Part shown: piece by piece, positions 50,648 to 60,142 of the stretch
Layout: every line of letters starts with the position of its first letter
How positions within the stretch are numbered: the first letter of the stretch is position 1
Assembly (NCBI GenBank): GCA_023667055.1
Contig: JAMPAV010000001.1
Location: 1 to 62,439, forward strand
From: Muribaculum sp.
GTDB taxonomy: Bacteria > Bacteroidota > Bacteroidia > Bacteroidales > Muribaculaceae
Direction: 5' to 3'
DNA: 62,439 bases
Position numbers and translations under genes: made by a program
The notes under the pieces: generated by a model
Told to the model about the DNA's origin: nothing
What the model saw: the letters and a program-made list of their open reading frames with translations, nothing else
Databases searched by the model: none

Positions 50648-51757
50648 TCATTTCATCATTTTCCGCCAATGCGATTCAAACATGGGGGCAATATTTCTGA
50701 CATCATTATGCCGCTCCACCAATTTCCTGCCTTCTTCTGACATTTTCTCCATCCTCTGTTTGTCTGAAATGAGATTCTTAAGTCGTTGCTTGATGGTTAC
50801 GTCATCTTCAAGTGGTGAAAGACAGAATATGGGATGGTCAATCTCTCCGATATACCGGTAATATTCCGGTTGGGCTCCGGAAGCGGTTATTCTGCCAAAA
50901 GCCATGGTCTGAAGTGCATTGGTGGCGGGGGAATATGAATATAATTGGTCAATGACGATGTGGCTCTGTCGCAATTTCTCAAGATAATCTGCAAGAGAAA
51001 GATCTTTTGCCACTTCCACCTTACATTTATCCGGCATCTCAGTTTCTATCTCCCGACAGATATTTAGAATCTTGACCGTGCCTTTCTGAGTCTCCATTCC
51101 TCCACGTATTCCTACAAGAATACGTACAGGTCCATTGAATTCCATCGGTGTGAAATCTATAGACTCAAGATTGATAGGCAGATTGGTAAAAAGAAGTTTG
51201 TCGGAATTTAAGTGCAGTCTTGCCGACATGTCATATTCGGGAAGCACCGACATGGCTCCGTCTATTTTGTCGTAAAGATGCCTGGTATATTTTGAATGCT
51301 CTGGAATCAGCCATCCCACTTCCCGCATCGGTTCCTCCTTTACAAGCGGAGTGAAGTCTTTACCGATTCTAAATTCTGAAAAACGGAATAAGTCGGTGCT
51401 TATGCAATCTTTGACGAAGAAATGGTCATTACCGCATAGGGTGAGAAACACCGATCGGTTGTTTTTCTTCAGAATGTCGAATATTATCTGCAATTTGTCT
51501 GGTCTCAAGCTGAGAAACTGAGGATTGATTAGTTGCACCACATCGTAACCTGACCATGCCGGCAGGGAAGCCATGACTCTGTATAGGTATCTGAAAGCTC
51601 CGGCCAACCCCGGTTTTCTGCTTAGTTCCATATCGGCTTCTGTCTTCATGTGGCCTCCACGGTCGGAAACCACGGTCACTTTGTGTCCTCTGTATCTTAA
51701 TTCTTTTGCCAGACAGGCATGAAGGTTGGAATAATCACCGAGCATTAATATTTTCAT
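50648..51757 (-). CDS. Glycosyltransferase, GT-B (GT4-like)
   Basis: 369 residues with two Rossmann-like halves. M-K-I-L-M-L-G-D-Y-S opens the first, and the second carries G-I-R-G-G-M-E-T-Q-K-G near 228 and a G-R-I-T-A-S-G-A-Q-P-E-Y segment near 310 in place of the usual E-x-x-x-x-x-x-E. The donor sugar cannot be read. It overlaps the upstream glycosyltransferase gene by 23 bp. Confidence 0.78.
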   Translation of the reverse strand: MKILMLGDYSNLHACLAKELRYRGHKVTVVSDRGGHMKTEADMELSRKPGLAGAFRYLYRVMASLPAWSGYDVVQLINPQFLSLRPDKLQIIFDILKKNNRSVFLTLCGNDHFFVKDCISTDLFRFSEFRIGKDFTPLVKEEPMREVGWLIPEHSKYTRHLYDKIDGAMSVLPEYDMSARLHLNSDKLLFTNLPINLESIDFTPMEFNGPVRILVGIRGGMETQKGTVKILNICREIETEMPDKCKVEVAKDLSLADYLEKLRQSHIVIDQLYSYSPATNALQTMAFGRITASGAQPEYYRYIGEIDHPIFCLSPLEDDVTIKQRLKNLISDKQRMEKMSEEGRKLVERHNDVRNIAPMFESHWRKMMK

Positions 51758-52724
51758 GATTGTCTGGGTGTTGTATGGTTGATGTCATGCTTTCCTCTGC
51801 TACAATGTAGGCGGGACGTTGCTTTGTCTCGTTGTATATTTTGCCTATGTATTCGCCAATTATGCCAAGCGCAAGCAATTGGCAGCCACCGAGAAAAAGT
51901 ATGGTGCAAATGATGGTTGGAAATCCTTGCACATCGTCTCCGTAGATAAGCGTTTTGCAAAAGACATATATCAGGTATATTATGGATACAAGCGACACTA
52001 TGAATCCGAATACTGATGCAAACCTCAATGGGGCAGTGGTGTAGCTTGTGATGCCCTCAAGTGCAAGATTGAAAAGACGTCCCGGCGACATTTTTGTCTC
52101 TCCGGCCACTCTGTCGGCTGTAGTGAAATCCACTCCTTTTTTCTTAAATCCCACCCAGCAATAAAGACCCTTCGTATATCGCTGCGATTCGCGGAGATTG
52201 CGGATCGCATCTATGGCCTTGCGGTCGAGCAAGCGGAAATCCCCTACATCGGGAAGCACATCTACGTTAGTGCTTTTGTTGAGAAGAGCATAGTATATTC
52301 TTGTGAAATATTTGCGTAGCGGCGATTCTTTCCCCCTGCTTAGTCTCCGGCCATATACATCCTCCCAGCCTGCTTCCCATTGCTCGAGCATCCGGGGAAT
52401 AGCCTCCACCGGATGCTGAAGGTCGGCATCCATTATTACCATGCAGTCGCCGGTGACCCGGTCGAAACCGGCAAGCAGAGCATTCTCCTTGCCGAAATTT
52501 CGTGACAGGCTGACATACCGGATGCGTCCGTCGGTGGCATTTAATTTCCGTAGGATTTCGAGCGATTTGTCACGGCTGCCATCGTTGACAAGCATCACTT
52601 CCCACTCATATTCGGATTTCAATCCGGCTATTTTGTTGTCGAGAAGTGGGCGTAAGGCAGAGTAGAGGGAATCAAGGGATTCCTCCTCATTATAGACCGG
52701 TATTAGTATAGAGACTTTCTTCAC
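51735..52724 (-). CDS. Polyprenyl-phosphate glycosyltransferase, GtrB/DPM1-like GT2
   Basis: 329 residues. I-P-V-Y-N-E-E-E-S-L begins the GT2 domain, D-A-D-L-Q-H-P is the D-x-D motif (about 100) and two membrane helices lie at about 235-255 and 270-290, the GtrB layout that loads a sugar on undecaprenyl phosphate. The start is a GTG at 52722-52724, placed 4 bases after a perfect -7 box (52729-52759), so the operon mRNA is probably leaderless. First gene of the operon gtrB-like, GT4, GT2, wzx. Confidence 0.85.
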   Translation of the reverse strand: MKKVSILIPVYNEEESLDSLYSALRPLLDNKIAGLKSEYEWEVMLVNDGSRDKSLEILRKLNATDGRIRYVSLSRNFGKENALLAGFDRVTGDCMVIMDADLQHPVEAIPRMLEQWEAGWEDVYGRRLSRGKESPLRKYFTRIYYALLNKSTNVDVLPDVGDFRLLDRKAIDAIRNLRESQRYTKGLYCWVGFKKKGVDFTTADRVAGETKMSPGRLFNLALEGITSYTTAPLRFASVFGFIVSLVSIIYLIYVFCKTLIYGDDVQGFPTIICTILFLGGCQLLALGIIGEYIGKIYNETKQRPAYIVAEESMTSTIQHPDNHENINAR

Positions 52725-52728
52725 ACTA

Positions 52729-52759
52729 CAAAGTTAACAATTACTGACATTTTTTGCAA
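52729..52759 (-). promoter_or_regulatory. Glycan operon promoter, TTG-N20-TAACTTTG, 4 nt before GTG
   Basis: On the minus strand TTG (52757-52759), 20 bases, TAACTTTG (52729-52736), then TAGT and the GTG start codon. Confidence 0.75.
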
Positions 52760-52800
52760 ATTTTATTCAATTTTTCAGTGTACCGAATCGTTAAGTTATC

Positions 52801-53742
52801 ATGAAGAATGCCTCTAACGAATGTATGACCATAGTGGTTCCGGTCTTTAACCGGCCGGTACTTGTCAAACGATGTCTGGACAGCATTAACGCTCAGACGT
52901 ATCGTCCATTGCACTTGATAGTGGTCGATAATGCATCGACCGACAATACTCCTGATGTGTTGGAAGATTGGAAAAGAAGAAATGAAAGGGACGACTTTCA
53001 GGTAACTGTTTTGTCTGAAGTTGTTAAGGGTGCGTCTTACGCACGTCAGAAAGGATTGGACAGCTGTCCGACTGAGAAGGTTATGTTTCTTGATTCGGAT
53101 GATGCAATGCGCGTGGATTGTGTGGCTACTGTCATGGATGTGTGGAAAAAAAATCCGGATGCAGACGTGGTGGCGTGGAGAGTGGCAAGGCATATCAATG
53201 GAAAGCAGTGTCTTACTCACTCCGTCAAAGGGAATTTGTTAGAGCGGCATCTGGTGCATTCAATTTTCCTTACTGTAGGATATGCTGCCAAAACATCCTG
53301 CCTGAGGTCTGTAGGTGGCTGGAAAGGGGAGTTCCCGGTTTGGGACGATCTTGAATTCGGCACCCGCATTTTGCTTTCATCTCCACGGGTGGTTGCAATT
53401 AAAAATCCACTTGTGGATGTGTACCCACAAGTGGAAAGTATCACTGGTATAAATTTTTCCGGTAAGGTTGGATTGTGGGAGAAATCTCTCGGTGGTATGG
53501 ATTCGTCCATCACAATGAGTGGACGCAGCGACATTGCAAGGTTGCTCAATATTGTGGCGTATCGGCGTGCTATTCTTGCAGCCGATTATGCCAAAGAAAA
53601 TCGGTTTGACCTTGCCCTTCCTCTGTATGCTAAGGCATTGTCTCAAGTGTCGGCTAAAAAGAAAATGTTTATCCGGTTTGCTTATCATTGGACAAGGTTG
53701 GGTATGCGGGGGGCATTCTCCATAATAGGAAGTTTTTTGTGA
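52801..53742 (+). CDS. Glycosyltransferase family 2 protein
   Basis: 313 residues. T-I-V-V-P-V-F-N-R-P starts the GT2 domain, D-N-A-S-T-D-N-T follows and F-L-D-S-D-D-A is the D-x-D-type motif (about 95-101). V-G-G-W-K-G-E-F-P-V-W-D-D-L-E near 170-185 is the later acidic part. The C-terminal 80 residues are helical. Divergent from the glycan operon, it likely adds a sugar to the same surface glycan. Confidence 0.82.
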   Translation: MKNASNECMTIVVPVFNRPVLVKRCLDSINAQTYRPLHLIVVDNASTDNTPDVLEDWKRRNERDDFQVTVLSEVVKGASYARQKGLDSCPTEKVMFLDSDDAMRVDCVATVMDVWKKNPDADVVAWRVARHINGKQCLTHSVKGNLLERHLVHSIFLTVGYAAKTSCLRSVGGWKGEFPVWDDLEFGTRILLSSPRVVAIKNPLVDVYPQVESITGINFSGKVGLWEKSLGGMDSSITMSGRSDIARLLNIVAYRRAILAADYAKENRFDLALPLYAKALSQVSAKKKMFIRFAYHWTRLGMRGAFSIIGSFL

Positions 53743-53772
53743 TATGGGTGTTCTGAACCTTGTCATTGCTGG

Positions 53773-55314
53773 TTATGGCTGTAGAATCACATCCGATATG
53801 TTCAGTCCACGGTCCAAAATCTTTTCATGAGGAATCAATAATGTATATTCTTTCCCATCTTTGGCCTTGAATTGTTCTGTCCTGTAGCGGCTTGTGACAA
53901 TGTCACCTCCGGGCTTGACAAGTTTGATTGTCTTTGCATGATGTTCGGAGGTTTCAAAAATTTCCGGATCTGCAATGACCCAATTGTTGTAGATTTGCAC
54001 TCCTTTTGTGGTTCGTGATGGATTGCCGATACCTGCAAAATTTGATATGTCGGTAGGTAGAATCAAAAGGTGTTTGTCGCCGGATTCCCTGTTGTGGTAT
54101 TTGTCCCACATCCATATCGGCGTCTTTTCATGAAACTGTCTCACCGACGTTTTTAATAGTGAAAAATCTACCTTAGGAAATGTCACATCGTAGAAAAAAG
54201 AGCCGTCTTCAGATTGCATGTACATCGCTTCGATTTCATAATACTCTTTCTTTCGCTGTGATTGCTCTGAGACTGTGTATGTAAGATGCAACACACAGAT
54301 TATGGCGGATATAAGGCCAAATATGCCGGTGAATTTCTTGCTGCATGTTGATGTGCACAAGTTGAAAATATATGCAGCACCGATTATGCTCATTAGTGAA
54401 AGCGGCATGGCGGATCTGGCCCCGCAAAAGTACCTGAATGTTATGATGGAAGAAATTGCAATGAAGAGGGAAAAATACACAACTTCCGGCACATTGCCAC
54501 GTAAAATTGTGCAACGTTTGCTTCCGCTTAATCCATATATTATGGCGGTTGCGAACAGCATTAATAAGAAAATGGACGGTCCTAACTGAAGAATAAACTC
54601 CCTTAATGGGAATTCCTCTATAAGCATCTTTCCCTCTGTCCGGTTCCAGAACGCCTTGGAAAGGAATGTCATCAGTGTGCCGATTCCCAATGATATCCAG
54701 TTGAGAACCATGGCTTTTGTCAAGGATTTCTTTTTTAGCAGGAGCCATCCGGTGGCAGCCACGCACAAAGGGACTCCGTATGCTTCATGCATCCACCCTG
54801 ACAAGAACATAACAGAGGCAACAGCCACAGCTTTCAAGCCACGTGTGTTGCCGGTGTGCATAAACGCGTATGAGGCCATTACGGCCAACATTGACGACCA
54901 TATATAGTTTACCCCGTAAGAGCATAGGAAAAGGTAGTCGTACCATGGCAGACAAAACACAATTGCCACCGTGAGAAGCCATGATATGACCGAACCTTTT
55001 CTCGCACCGGCTAATTTGGCAGCCAATGTCAGCAGTAGATATATCGCCAATCCGGAAAGAACTCCAAAAAGGACATGCGCATCGAGGAGTAGAAAGACGA
55101 TTGATATAAAAGTGCCAAGTCGTCCGGTTTCTGTGGTCCATCTGTATGCAATCGTATTTGCAATTTCTCCTAAAGTTTCAGCGGTGGATATGTTTGTCTC
55201 ATGTCCTGAAAGAAACAGAAGGTCATCAGCCCCCGGCGGTGTCAAGATGTAAATAATTGCAAACAGTATGGATATTATGACCTGAGTTATGGTGTAAAAT
55301 CTGTCGTTTCGCAT
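53773..55314 (-). CDS. Polytopic membrane protein, DUF6056-like
   Basis: 513 residues with about ten membrane helices in the first 370 residues and a soluble C-terminal domain. The P-P-G-A-D-D-L-L-F segment after the first helix (about residues 27-35) recalls the acidic loop of GT-C enzymes and the DUF6056 proteins found in polysaccharide loci; I assign it to that group with moderate certainty. It could be a lipid-linked sugar transferase acting on the periplasmic side. It is convergent with the GT2 gene. Confidence 0.65.
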   Translation of the reverse strand: MRNDRFYTITQVIISILFAIIYILTPPGADDLLFLSGHETNISTAETLGEIANTIAYRWTTETGRLGTFISIVFLLLDAHVLFGVLSGLAIYLLLTLAAKLAGARKGSVISWLLTVAIVFCLPWYDYLFLCSYGVNYIWSSMLAVMASYAFMHTGNTRGLKAVAVASVMFLSGWMHEAYGVPLCVAATGWLLLKKKSLTKAMVLNWISLGIGTLMTFLSKAFWNRTEGKMLIEEFPLREFILQLGPSIFLLMLFATAIIYGLSGSKRCTILRGNVPEVVYFSLFIAISSIITFRYFCGARSAMPLSLMSIIGAAYIFNLCTSTCSKKFTGIFGLISAIICVLHLTYTVSEQSQRKKEYYEIEAMYMQSEDGSFFYDVTFPKVDFSLLKTSVRQFHEKTPIWMWDKYHNRESGDKHLLILPTDISNFAGIGNPSRTTKGVQIYNNWVIADPEIFETSEHHAKTIKLVKPGGDIVTSRYRTEQFKAKDGKEYTLLIPHEKILDRGLNISDVILQP

Positions 55315-55320
55315 TTGAAA

Positions 55321-56700
55321 TCAGAACAGTTGATCCCAGGCGGGGAGCAATATGGGTTCTTGTTTCATTGCCTTAAGAACCTTTGGAGAGGCGTATTTTT
55401 TGTCAATCACCAGTCGGAAGAGATATTCATCCATCCATGGGTCGGTGGCATAGAGGTAACCGTTCTGGCCGCTATTGCCCCAACTGTTCTCAATCAGCCA
55501 TTTCTTCGGATTGCCTTTTTCATCGAGATCCACTCCGGAGAGGGTCATGGCATGAGATGATGCGCTTGCTTTGGTTGCGATTCTCTCGCCTTTGTCCATC
55601 CCGAACTTCACATCAAACAGCGATTCATAATCGTAATTGTCAAGATCAAGAATGCCGTTCTGTCGGTCGATGAATTTACCTACATCGCAGGAGAAATACA
55701 TGGCAGTGCTGTCTTTTATTGACTCGATTGCAGCGTTCTTGATTTCTTCCATGGGTACGTTAAGATAAGTCCAGTCCATGCCATCGTATGAATGCCGGTC
55801 ATAATCTATGCGATACACCTTCCAATATTCGCGTGAAGGGTCGTTCATTAGCATCACATAACCGTTCTTCAGGTCATTGCCAAGGTATTCTTCGTAGAAA
55901 GACTTCGGAGTGTATGTCTTTGTTAAGATTGGATTGCCGTTCTTGTCTTTCTTTGTCCATTTGAATTCTTGAGGCGGAACTCCAAGGGCTAAGGCAAGCA
56001 TCTTATATACCTCAGAGAGTTGCTCAGTCTTCAACGCTTCTATTTCAGAGAGGTTCGCACCTTTAGCCTTTGCCTGGCGAAGACGCAGTCCGTCTTCGCG
56101 TAGCTTAGTGGCGAGAAGTCGGCGGAAAGTACTTGTGCTGTTGGCAATTTCAGTCTCAGCCATCACTTCCGTGGGAACCACACCATATTTTGAAATCAGG
56201 TCTATGGCTCCGCAGAATGTGCCTCCGTCGGATATTGGATTCTGGAAAAGCCATTCCACCTGGCGGTCCTCCATCGGTAGGTCGGACGTGTCTATGACTG
56301 CCTGCAGGAAAAGGTTGGCCTTTTCAAGTTGGTCGTAGAAGAAATTGAAGTTCTGTGAGAATGTCAGTTTAGGAAGGTTATGCTCTCTCATTGCCTGTGA
56401 GCGAAGCATATTGAGACTTGTGAAGAGCCAGCACCTTCCGGATGATTTTTGGTCGGTGATGCCTTTTGTCTCCACTTTGTGTGAGAAATGGTCATCAAAA
56501 TGGTTGCGTACATCTCCGTTGTAGGCTATCTTGTCAATACCTGCTGCATTGAGAGCATTTCTACGTGCCTTGTTTGCTGAATTCTCCTGATATTCAGATT
56601 GGAATTTGGTAAGCATTTCTTCAGAAATCTCACCCTTGTTCTGGGCGGCGGCCGATGATAATACCATCGTCATTGCCATTGCCATGATTGCATGTTTCAT
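55321..56700 (-). CDS. C1-family cysteine aminopeptidase (bleomycin hydrolase-like)
   Basis: 459 residues. The papain-type set is complete: Q84 and C90 in D-Q-K-S-S-G-R-C-W, H383 in S-S-H-A-M-T-L and N405 in I-E-N-S-W-G. This places it in the bleomycin hydrolase/PepC group. Unlike cytoplasmic PepC it has a signal peptide (about 1-20, ending S-S-A-A-A-Q), so it should act in the periplasm on peptides. It follows a DUF2442 gene by 4 bp. Confidence 0.9.
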   Translation of the reverse strand: MKHAIMAMAMTMVLSSAAAQNKGEISEEMLTKFQSEYQENSANKARRNALNAAGIDKIAYNGDVRNHFDDHFSHKVETKGITDQKSSGRCWLFTSLNMLRSQAMREHNLPKLTFSQNFNFFYDQLEKANLFLQAVIDTSDLPMEDRQVEWLFQNPISDGGTFCGAIDLISKYGVVPTEVMAETEIANSTSTFRRLLATKLREDGLRLRQAKAKGANLSEIEALKTEQLSEVYKMLALALGVPPQEFKWTKKDKNGNPILTKTYTPKSFYEEYLGNDLKNGYVMLMNDPSREYWKVYRIDYDRHSYDGMDWTYLNVPMEEIKNAAIESIKDSTAMYFSCDVGKFIDRQNGILDLDNYDYESLFDVKFGMDKGERIATKASASSHAMTLSGVDLDEKGNPKKWLIENSWGNSGQNGYLYATDPWMDEYLFRLVIDKKYASPKVLKAMKQEPILLPAWDQLF

Positions 56701-56704
56701 AATG

Positions 56705-56932
56705 TCAGACTCCTATTTCATATAAAAATTCAGGTGCCAGGTCAGCTCCATTGGCCCATTCTATTGTTGTTTTTGTTAATCCGTATTGAATGAATTTGTC
56801 TTTATCACGAAGTTCCTGAAATACTTCTCCTGTTAGGTATGGATATAAATCGACAGTTTTTGTAATTCCATCGTTGAATTTTATTCTCAAAAGATAATCT
56901 TTAATATAATCTACATCAGCAACTTTAAGCAT
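56705..56932 (-). CDS. DUF2442 small protein
   Basis: 75 residues with the DUF2442 pattern: a start with alternating strands (Y-L-L-R-I-K-F-N-D-G), then D-L-Y-P-Y-L, the F-x-x-L-x-D-x-x-x-F block and W-x-N-G-A-D-L-A-P-E-F-L-Y at the end. Function unknown. In other genomes such genes sit beside DUF4160 genes in toxin-antitoxin-like pairs; no such partner is here. It has its own promoter and seems cotranscribed with the peptidase. Confidence 0.85.
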   Translation of the reverse strand: MLKVADVDYIKDYLLRIKFNDGITKTVDLYPYLTGEVFQELRDKDKFIQYGLTKTTIEWANGADLAPEFLYEIGV

Positions 56933-56958
56933 AATATATTATTTTTTATTTCACATTG

Positions 56959-56989
56959 CAAAGGTACTAATTTATTGTAATAAATGCAA
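56959..56989 (-). promoter_or_regulatory. DUF2442-peptidase promoter, TTG-N20-TACCTTTG
   Basis: On the minus strand TTG (56987-56989), 20 bases, TACCTTTG (56959-56966), 27 bases before the DUF2442 start. Confidence 0.75.
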
Positions 56990-56995
56990 TTTTTT

Positions 56996-57943
56996 TTACA
57001 AACGTATGCGGAAAGATTGGTAGGCCATCCCTCTTCCTCCCAAGCCTACCTTTTGATGTATAAGTCCGGAATTCAATACCTTGCCACCATTTTCATTGCT
57101 GGTGCCAAAGTCGAAATATCGTCGGAATTTAAACGTGTCGGTTATCAGATGATGCATTAGGAATGTTAGTGTCCCGTTGTCGCGTCCTGACTCCGAAGTG
57201 GCTATATATTGGCAATGAGCCACCCCGGCGGTGTCGTAGATACACACTTCCGCCTCGACCTTATTTTCGGTGCCGGCCATGAAAAACCGAATATTTTCAG
57301 GATATCTCTCTTTCAGATATTGCAATTCAGATGAGGTATGCACGGGCGTGGCATCATGACGGGATTTTAGACAATCTTCAAGAACCGGCATGAATTCCCA
57401 TGCATTGTCTGTCTCCCGAATCCATGGGCTTAGAACAGCGGCTTTTTTCAGATTACGTTTTTGAAGAGTGTTCATCGTCGGAATTTCCCTCATGTCTATG
57501 ACGGAGGAAAGATTGGTTACCCAGGGGAGTGCACCATATCTGAAAAGTGCATATAAATCTTCCTCGGCCGGAATCTTATGATATATATGTGGAACGGTTT
57601 TATAAAAAATTTCATTTATATCGTTCTCCCTACACCATGAAATCCATGTTTCAAAGACATCCAGCATGTCCGAGCCGTCGAAGTGGGAGAGTGGTGTAAG
57701 CCATCCACCGTAGGTAAGACCTTGATGTGAATAAAGTCTGTGGTTCACGATGTTTGCCGGTAGAATTGCAGTCGGTTTCCCCTTGCGAAAAGCAATCAGT
57801 GAGCAATCATTGAATCTGTCGGCATGGTAGTCCATGTAGCCTCTGAAATGCAATAGGGTCCCCTGTCGCGACTCGGCAACAAATTTGTCCCACATCGCGG
57901 CATCCTCACTCCGATATCTTCTTATGCTCCAATCGTTCTGCAT
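56996..57943 (-). CDS. GNAT/FemAB-like acyltransferase
   Basis: 315 residues with two GNAT-like halves, as in the FemAB/BioF2-like acetyltransferases of Bacteroidetes. W-D-K-F-V-A-E-S-R-Q-G-T-L-L-H near residue 18 and Y-F-D-F-G-T-S-N-E-N-G near 282 are characteristic. Substrate unknown; relatives act on peptidoglycan precursors or in surface polysaccharide synthesis. It has a promoter at 57984-58013. Confidence 0.75.
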   Translation of the reverse strand: MQNDWSIRRYRSEDAAMWDKFVAESRQGTLLHFRGYMDYHADRFNDCSLIAFRKGKPTAILPANIVNHRLYSHQGLTYGGWLTPLSHFDGSDMLDVFETWISWCRENDINEIFYKTVPHIYHKIPAEEDLYALFRYGALPWVTNLSSVIDMREIPTMNTLQKRNLKKAAVLSPWIRETDNAWEFMPVLEDCLKSRHDATPVHTSSELQYLKERYPENIRFFMAGTENKVEAEVCIYDTAGVAHCQYIATSESGRDNGTLTFLMHHLITDTFKFRRYFDFGTSNENGGKVLNSGLIHQKVGLGGRGMAYQSFRIRL

Positions 57944-57983
57944 TCAGACCACTGCCGTTTATTGTTTAACCAACTTTATTCTA

Positions 57984-58013
57984 CAAAATTACTAAATAAA
58001 AGTTGTAAAACAA
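57984..58013 (-). promoter_or_regulatory. Acyltransferase promoter, TTG-N19-TAATTTTG
   Basis: On the minus strand TTG (58011-58013), 19 bases, TAATTTTG (57984-57991), about 40 bases before the start codon. Confidence 0.7.
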
Positions 58014-58117
58014 AATTGAAATCTAATTTTTTGCTGTTTTCACTGTAGGGTTGAACCATTGCCGTGATTGATGCGTTTTTGTATAAGGTTATTATGTTTT
58101 AATTTAATTTTTGTACT

Positions 58118-58684
58118 ATGAGAAGCATTACGACATTCACACTTCAATATGCCCACCGTTTTTATGGTTTCAAGGGTGAGGCTCAGTATCTGCACGGACA
58201 CACCGGGACTCTCACCATCGAGGTTGAAGATTCAATCAACAAGGGAGTGAATATGGTTTTCCCTTGTAATGAAATAAAAAAGGTGGCTTGGAATGTACTG
58301 AAAAATTTCGACCATGCCTTGATTCTCCGCGAAGATGACCCATTGCTTCCTGCCATTATGGATGTATATGAAAAACAAGGCATTCTTCATGGTCATCCAC
58401 AAAACACCATGAAAGGAGAGGCGTATAAGACTGATTTGGTCACAGCTTTTCCCGACTGTAGGATTGTCGTCACAAAAGAGACTATGACCGTGGAGGGTAT
58501 GATAAAGATTGTGTATGATTTGTTGAAAGATAAACTCAACATTGCTAAGATTAAGTTCACCAGCGGCGACAATGCAGCGGAACAGGAATATTCTCCTGAA
58601 GGCACAATGTCGCGTTGCCCGCTTTGCGGAATATTGCTCGATGAGAATGGCGTTTGCCCCAAGTGCGGTTATCGTCGGCCGTAA
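58118..58684 (+). CDS. 6-pyruvoyltetrahydropterin synthase/QueD-family protein with zinc ribbon
   Basis: 188 residues, longer than the usual 120-140. Zinc ligands H13, H26 and H28 (L-H-G-H) and E128-type Glu in V-T-K-E-T are present, as is F-D-H-A near 64. The catalytic Cys that normally stands four residues before L-H-G-H is absent (E21-A-Q-Y-L-H-G-H), so canonical QueD chemistry is doubtful; E21 might replace it. A C-terminal zinc ribbon, C167-x-x-C170 and C180-x-x-C183, is added. No other queuosine or folate gene is adjacent. Confidence 0.8.
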   Translation: MRSITTFTLQYAHRFYGFKGEAQYLHGHTGTLTIEVEDSINKGVNMVFPCNEIKKVAWNVLKNFDHALILREDDPLLPAIMDVYEKQGILHGHPQNTMKGEAYKTDLVTAFPDCRIVVTKETMTVEGMIKIVYDLLKDKLNIAKIKFTSGDNAAEQEYSPEGTMSRCPLCGILLDENGVCPKCGYRRP

Positions 58685-58731
58685 TGGCGGCTTAACGGGT
58701 AACATAAAACGTTCAAAATCCTAAAGCCCCG

Positions 58732-58783
58732 ACTCAAAAAATGGCAGTGACTGCGACCCCGGCCGCTGCCATTTTTTTTGAGT
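58732..58783. terminator. Bidirectional terminator after the QueD-family gene
   Basis: ACTCAAAAAATGGCAG pairs with its complement across an 18-base GC-rich loop, two extra T being bulged; T and A runs serve both convergent genes. Confidence 0.75.
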
Positions 58784-58818
58784 TGTGACCTAAGGCGGTT
58801 TTGGACATTTTTTTACTC

Positions 58819-60021
58819 TTACCAGTCGATCCATTTTTCAACATCTACGTCCTTGAAAAGTTCCGCTCTGGTGATGTTTGTGTCGAAGTCTTCGTTGCCA
58901 AGAAGGAACCGCTCTGCAAAGGCCGTCACTTCGGGATATTGGCTGAGCGGAAGCTGGCAGTGTCCGTGACCTCCCTCTATGGAAAAGCCCATTCTGTCTG
59001 CAATCCCGAAAGTTTGCCACACTTTCCGTGCCGCCTGACATGATACATAATTAGACTCTTCGGCGAGCCATTCAAAATCAGGATTGCCAAGCACCAGCAG
59101 GGCTCTCGGGGCAATCAGGGCAGCCACTTCATGATGGTCGATGGGGAGGTAACTAACATTGTCATCTGCAAATTGACGCATGCTTTCCTTAAACCAAGCG
59201 TAGTTTGTGCGTCCCAAAGTCTCAACATTACCTAATGTTTCCGAAACCCTCCATGAATCTACTCCACCGCCACCGGGTTCCTGAGCTATGGTAAGAGCAA
59301 TCCGTTCATCCATGGCACCCGCAAACAGAGCCATTTTTCCCGCAAACGAGCAGCCTGTGACTCCAATGTGCTTTAAATCTATTCGCGACTCTTTCCCGAC
59401 TATTTCAAGTCCGTCGATTATTCGGCTTATGCCCCAGGACCATGCGCTGTAGGCCCCGAACTCCTCATATTCGGGATACAGTCGGTTGATTGGTTCCTCG
59501 CCACGCTTTTGAGTGTGCGACATCACTTGCATAAAGTTGAATGCAATACCTGCTATTTTCTTACTCTCAAACAATTCCGGTGGAAGCGAACCGTATGGAA
59601 ACATAATTCCAATCATAGCCGGGAAAGGACCCTCGCCTTCAGGGTATTTTATTACTGTCGAAAGATCAAGCACCTCACCTTTTTCATGCACTCTCACTCG
59701 CAGTGTGTCGCAATCCATGTATGCCTCAAGACTGTCGCGCTCCGTTGTTGGTTTCATGCCTGTCTCATAGTGTTGAAGCCTTTGGATAATCTCAGACCTA
59801 TGTCGCTCCCAGTCGGCAAAATCAGTGGATCTGCCACTGCCGTCGGCCCATTCAAACGGGTCAGGCAATAAAGGAATTGCCGGCAACCTGTCTATATCCG
59901 GAAAATTGATTGCTGGGAGGTCAATTGCAGTGTTTTCTTGATTATATACAAAGGGTGGATCTGCATAAACGTGACATGCAAATGCCACAATAAATGTCAA
60001 TGTGACCAAAAGATTTTTCAT
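58819..60021 (-). CDS. CE15-family glucuronoyl esterase
   Basis: 400 residues with a signal peptide (1-20). The nucleophile motif G-C-S225-F-A-G-K is that of CE15, followed by E248 in A-Q-E-P-G-G-G-G and H351/H353 in G-G-H-G-H-C-Q-L-P. CE15 enzymes cut ester links between glucuronic acid of xylan and lignin alcohols or other partners. The GH115 glucuronidase at 8.3 kb and uronate genes at 39-41 kb fit a shared interest in glucuronate, though they are not linked in an operon. Confidence 0.88.
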   Translation of the reverse strand: MKNLLVTLTFIVAFACHVYADPPFVYNQENTAIDLPAINFPDIDRLPAIPLLPDPFEWADGSGRSTDFADWERHRSEIIQRLQHYETGMKPTTERDSLEAYMDCDTLRVRVHEKGEVLDLSTVIKYPEGEGPFPAMIGIMFPYGSLPPELFESKKIAGIAFNFMQVMSHTQKRGEEPINRLYPEYEEFGAYSAWSWGISRIIDGLEIVGKESRIDLKHIGVTGCSFAGKMALFAGAMDERIALTIAQEPGGGGVDSWRVSETLGNVETLGRTNYAWFKESMRQFADDNVSYLPIDHHEVAALIAPRALLVLGNPDFEWLAEESNYVSCQAARKVWQTFGIADRMGFSIEGGHGHCQLPLSQYPEVTAFAERFLLGNEDFDTNITRAELFKDVDVEKWIDW

Positions 60022-60142
60022 TATGTTAGATTTTAAGTTGCTTTATGCATTGCTGATAATATATATGATCTTGAAACAGACGGCATAGGATTGTCTTGCC
60101 CGTACAAACCAATGTGGGTATTCAGGCGTTGTGATTTAGTAG

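Noticed and set aside
56705..56932. DUF2442 protein as an antitoxin
   Set aside because: No toxin-like or DUF4160 gene lies beside it; it is followed by a secreted peptidase gene instead.
58021..58117. PreQ1 riboswitch in front of the QueD-family gene
   Set aside because: I could not find the compact hairpin plus A-rich tail of preQ1-I or a convincing alternative; only AT-rich sequence with a weak promoter-like stretch is seen.
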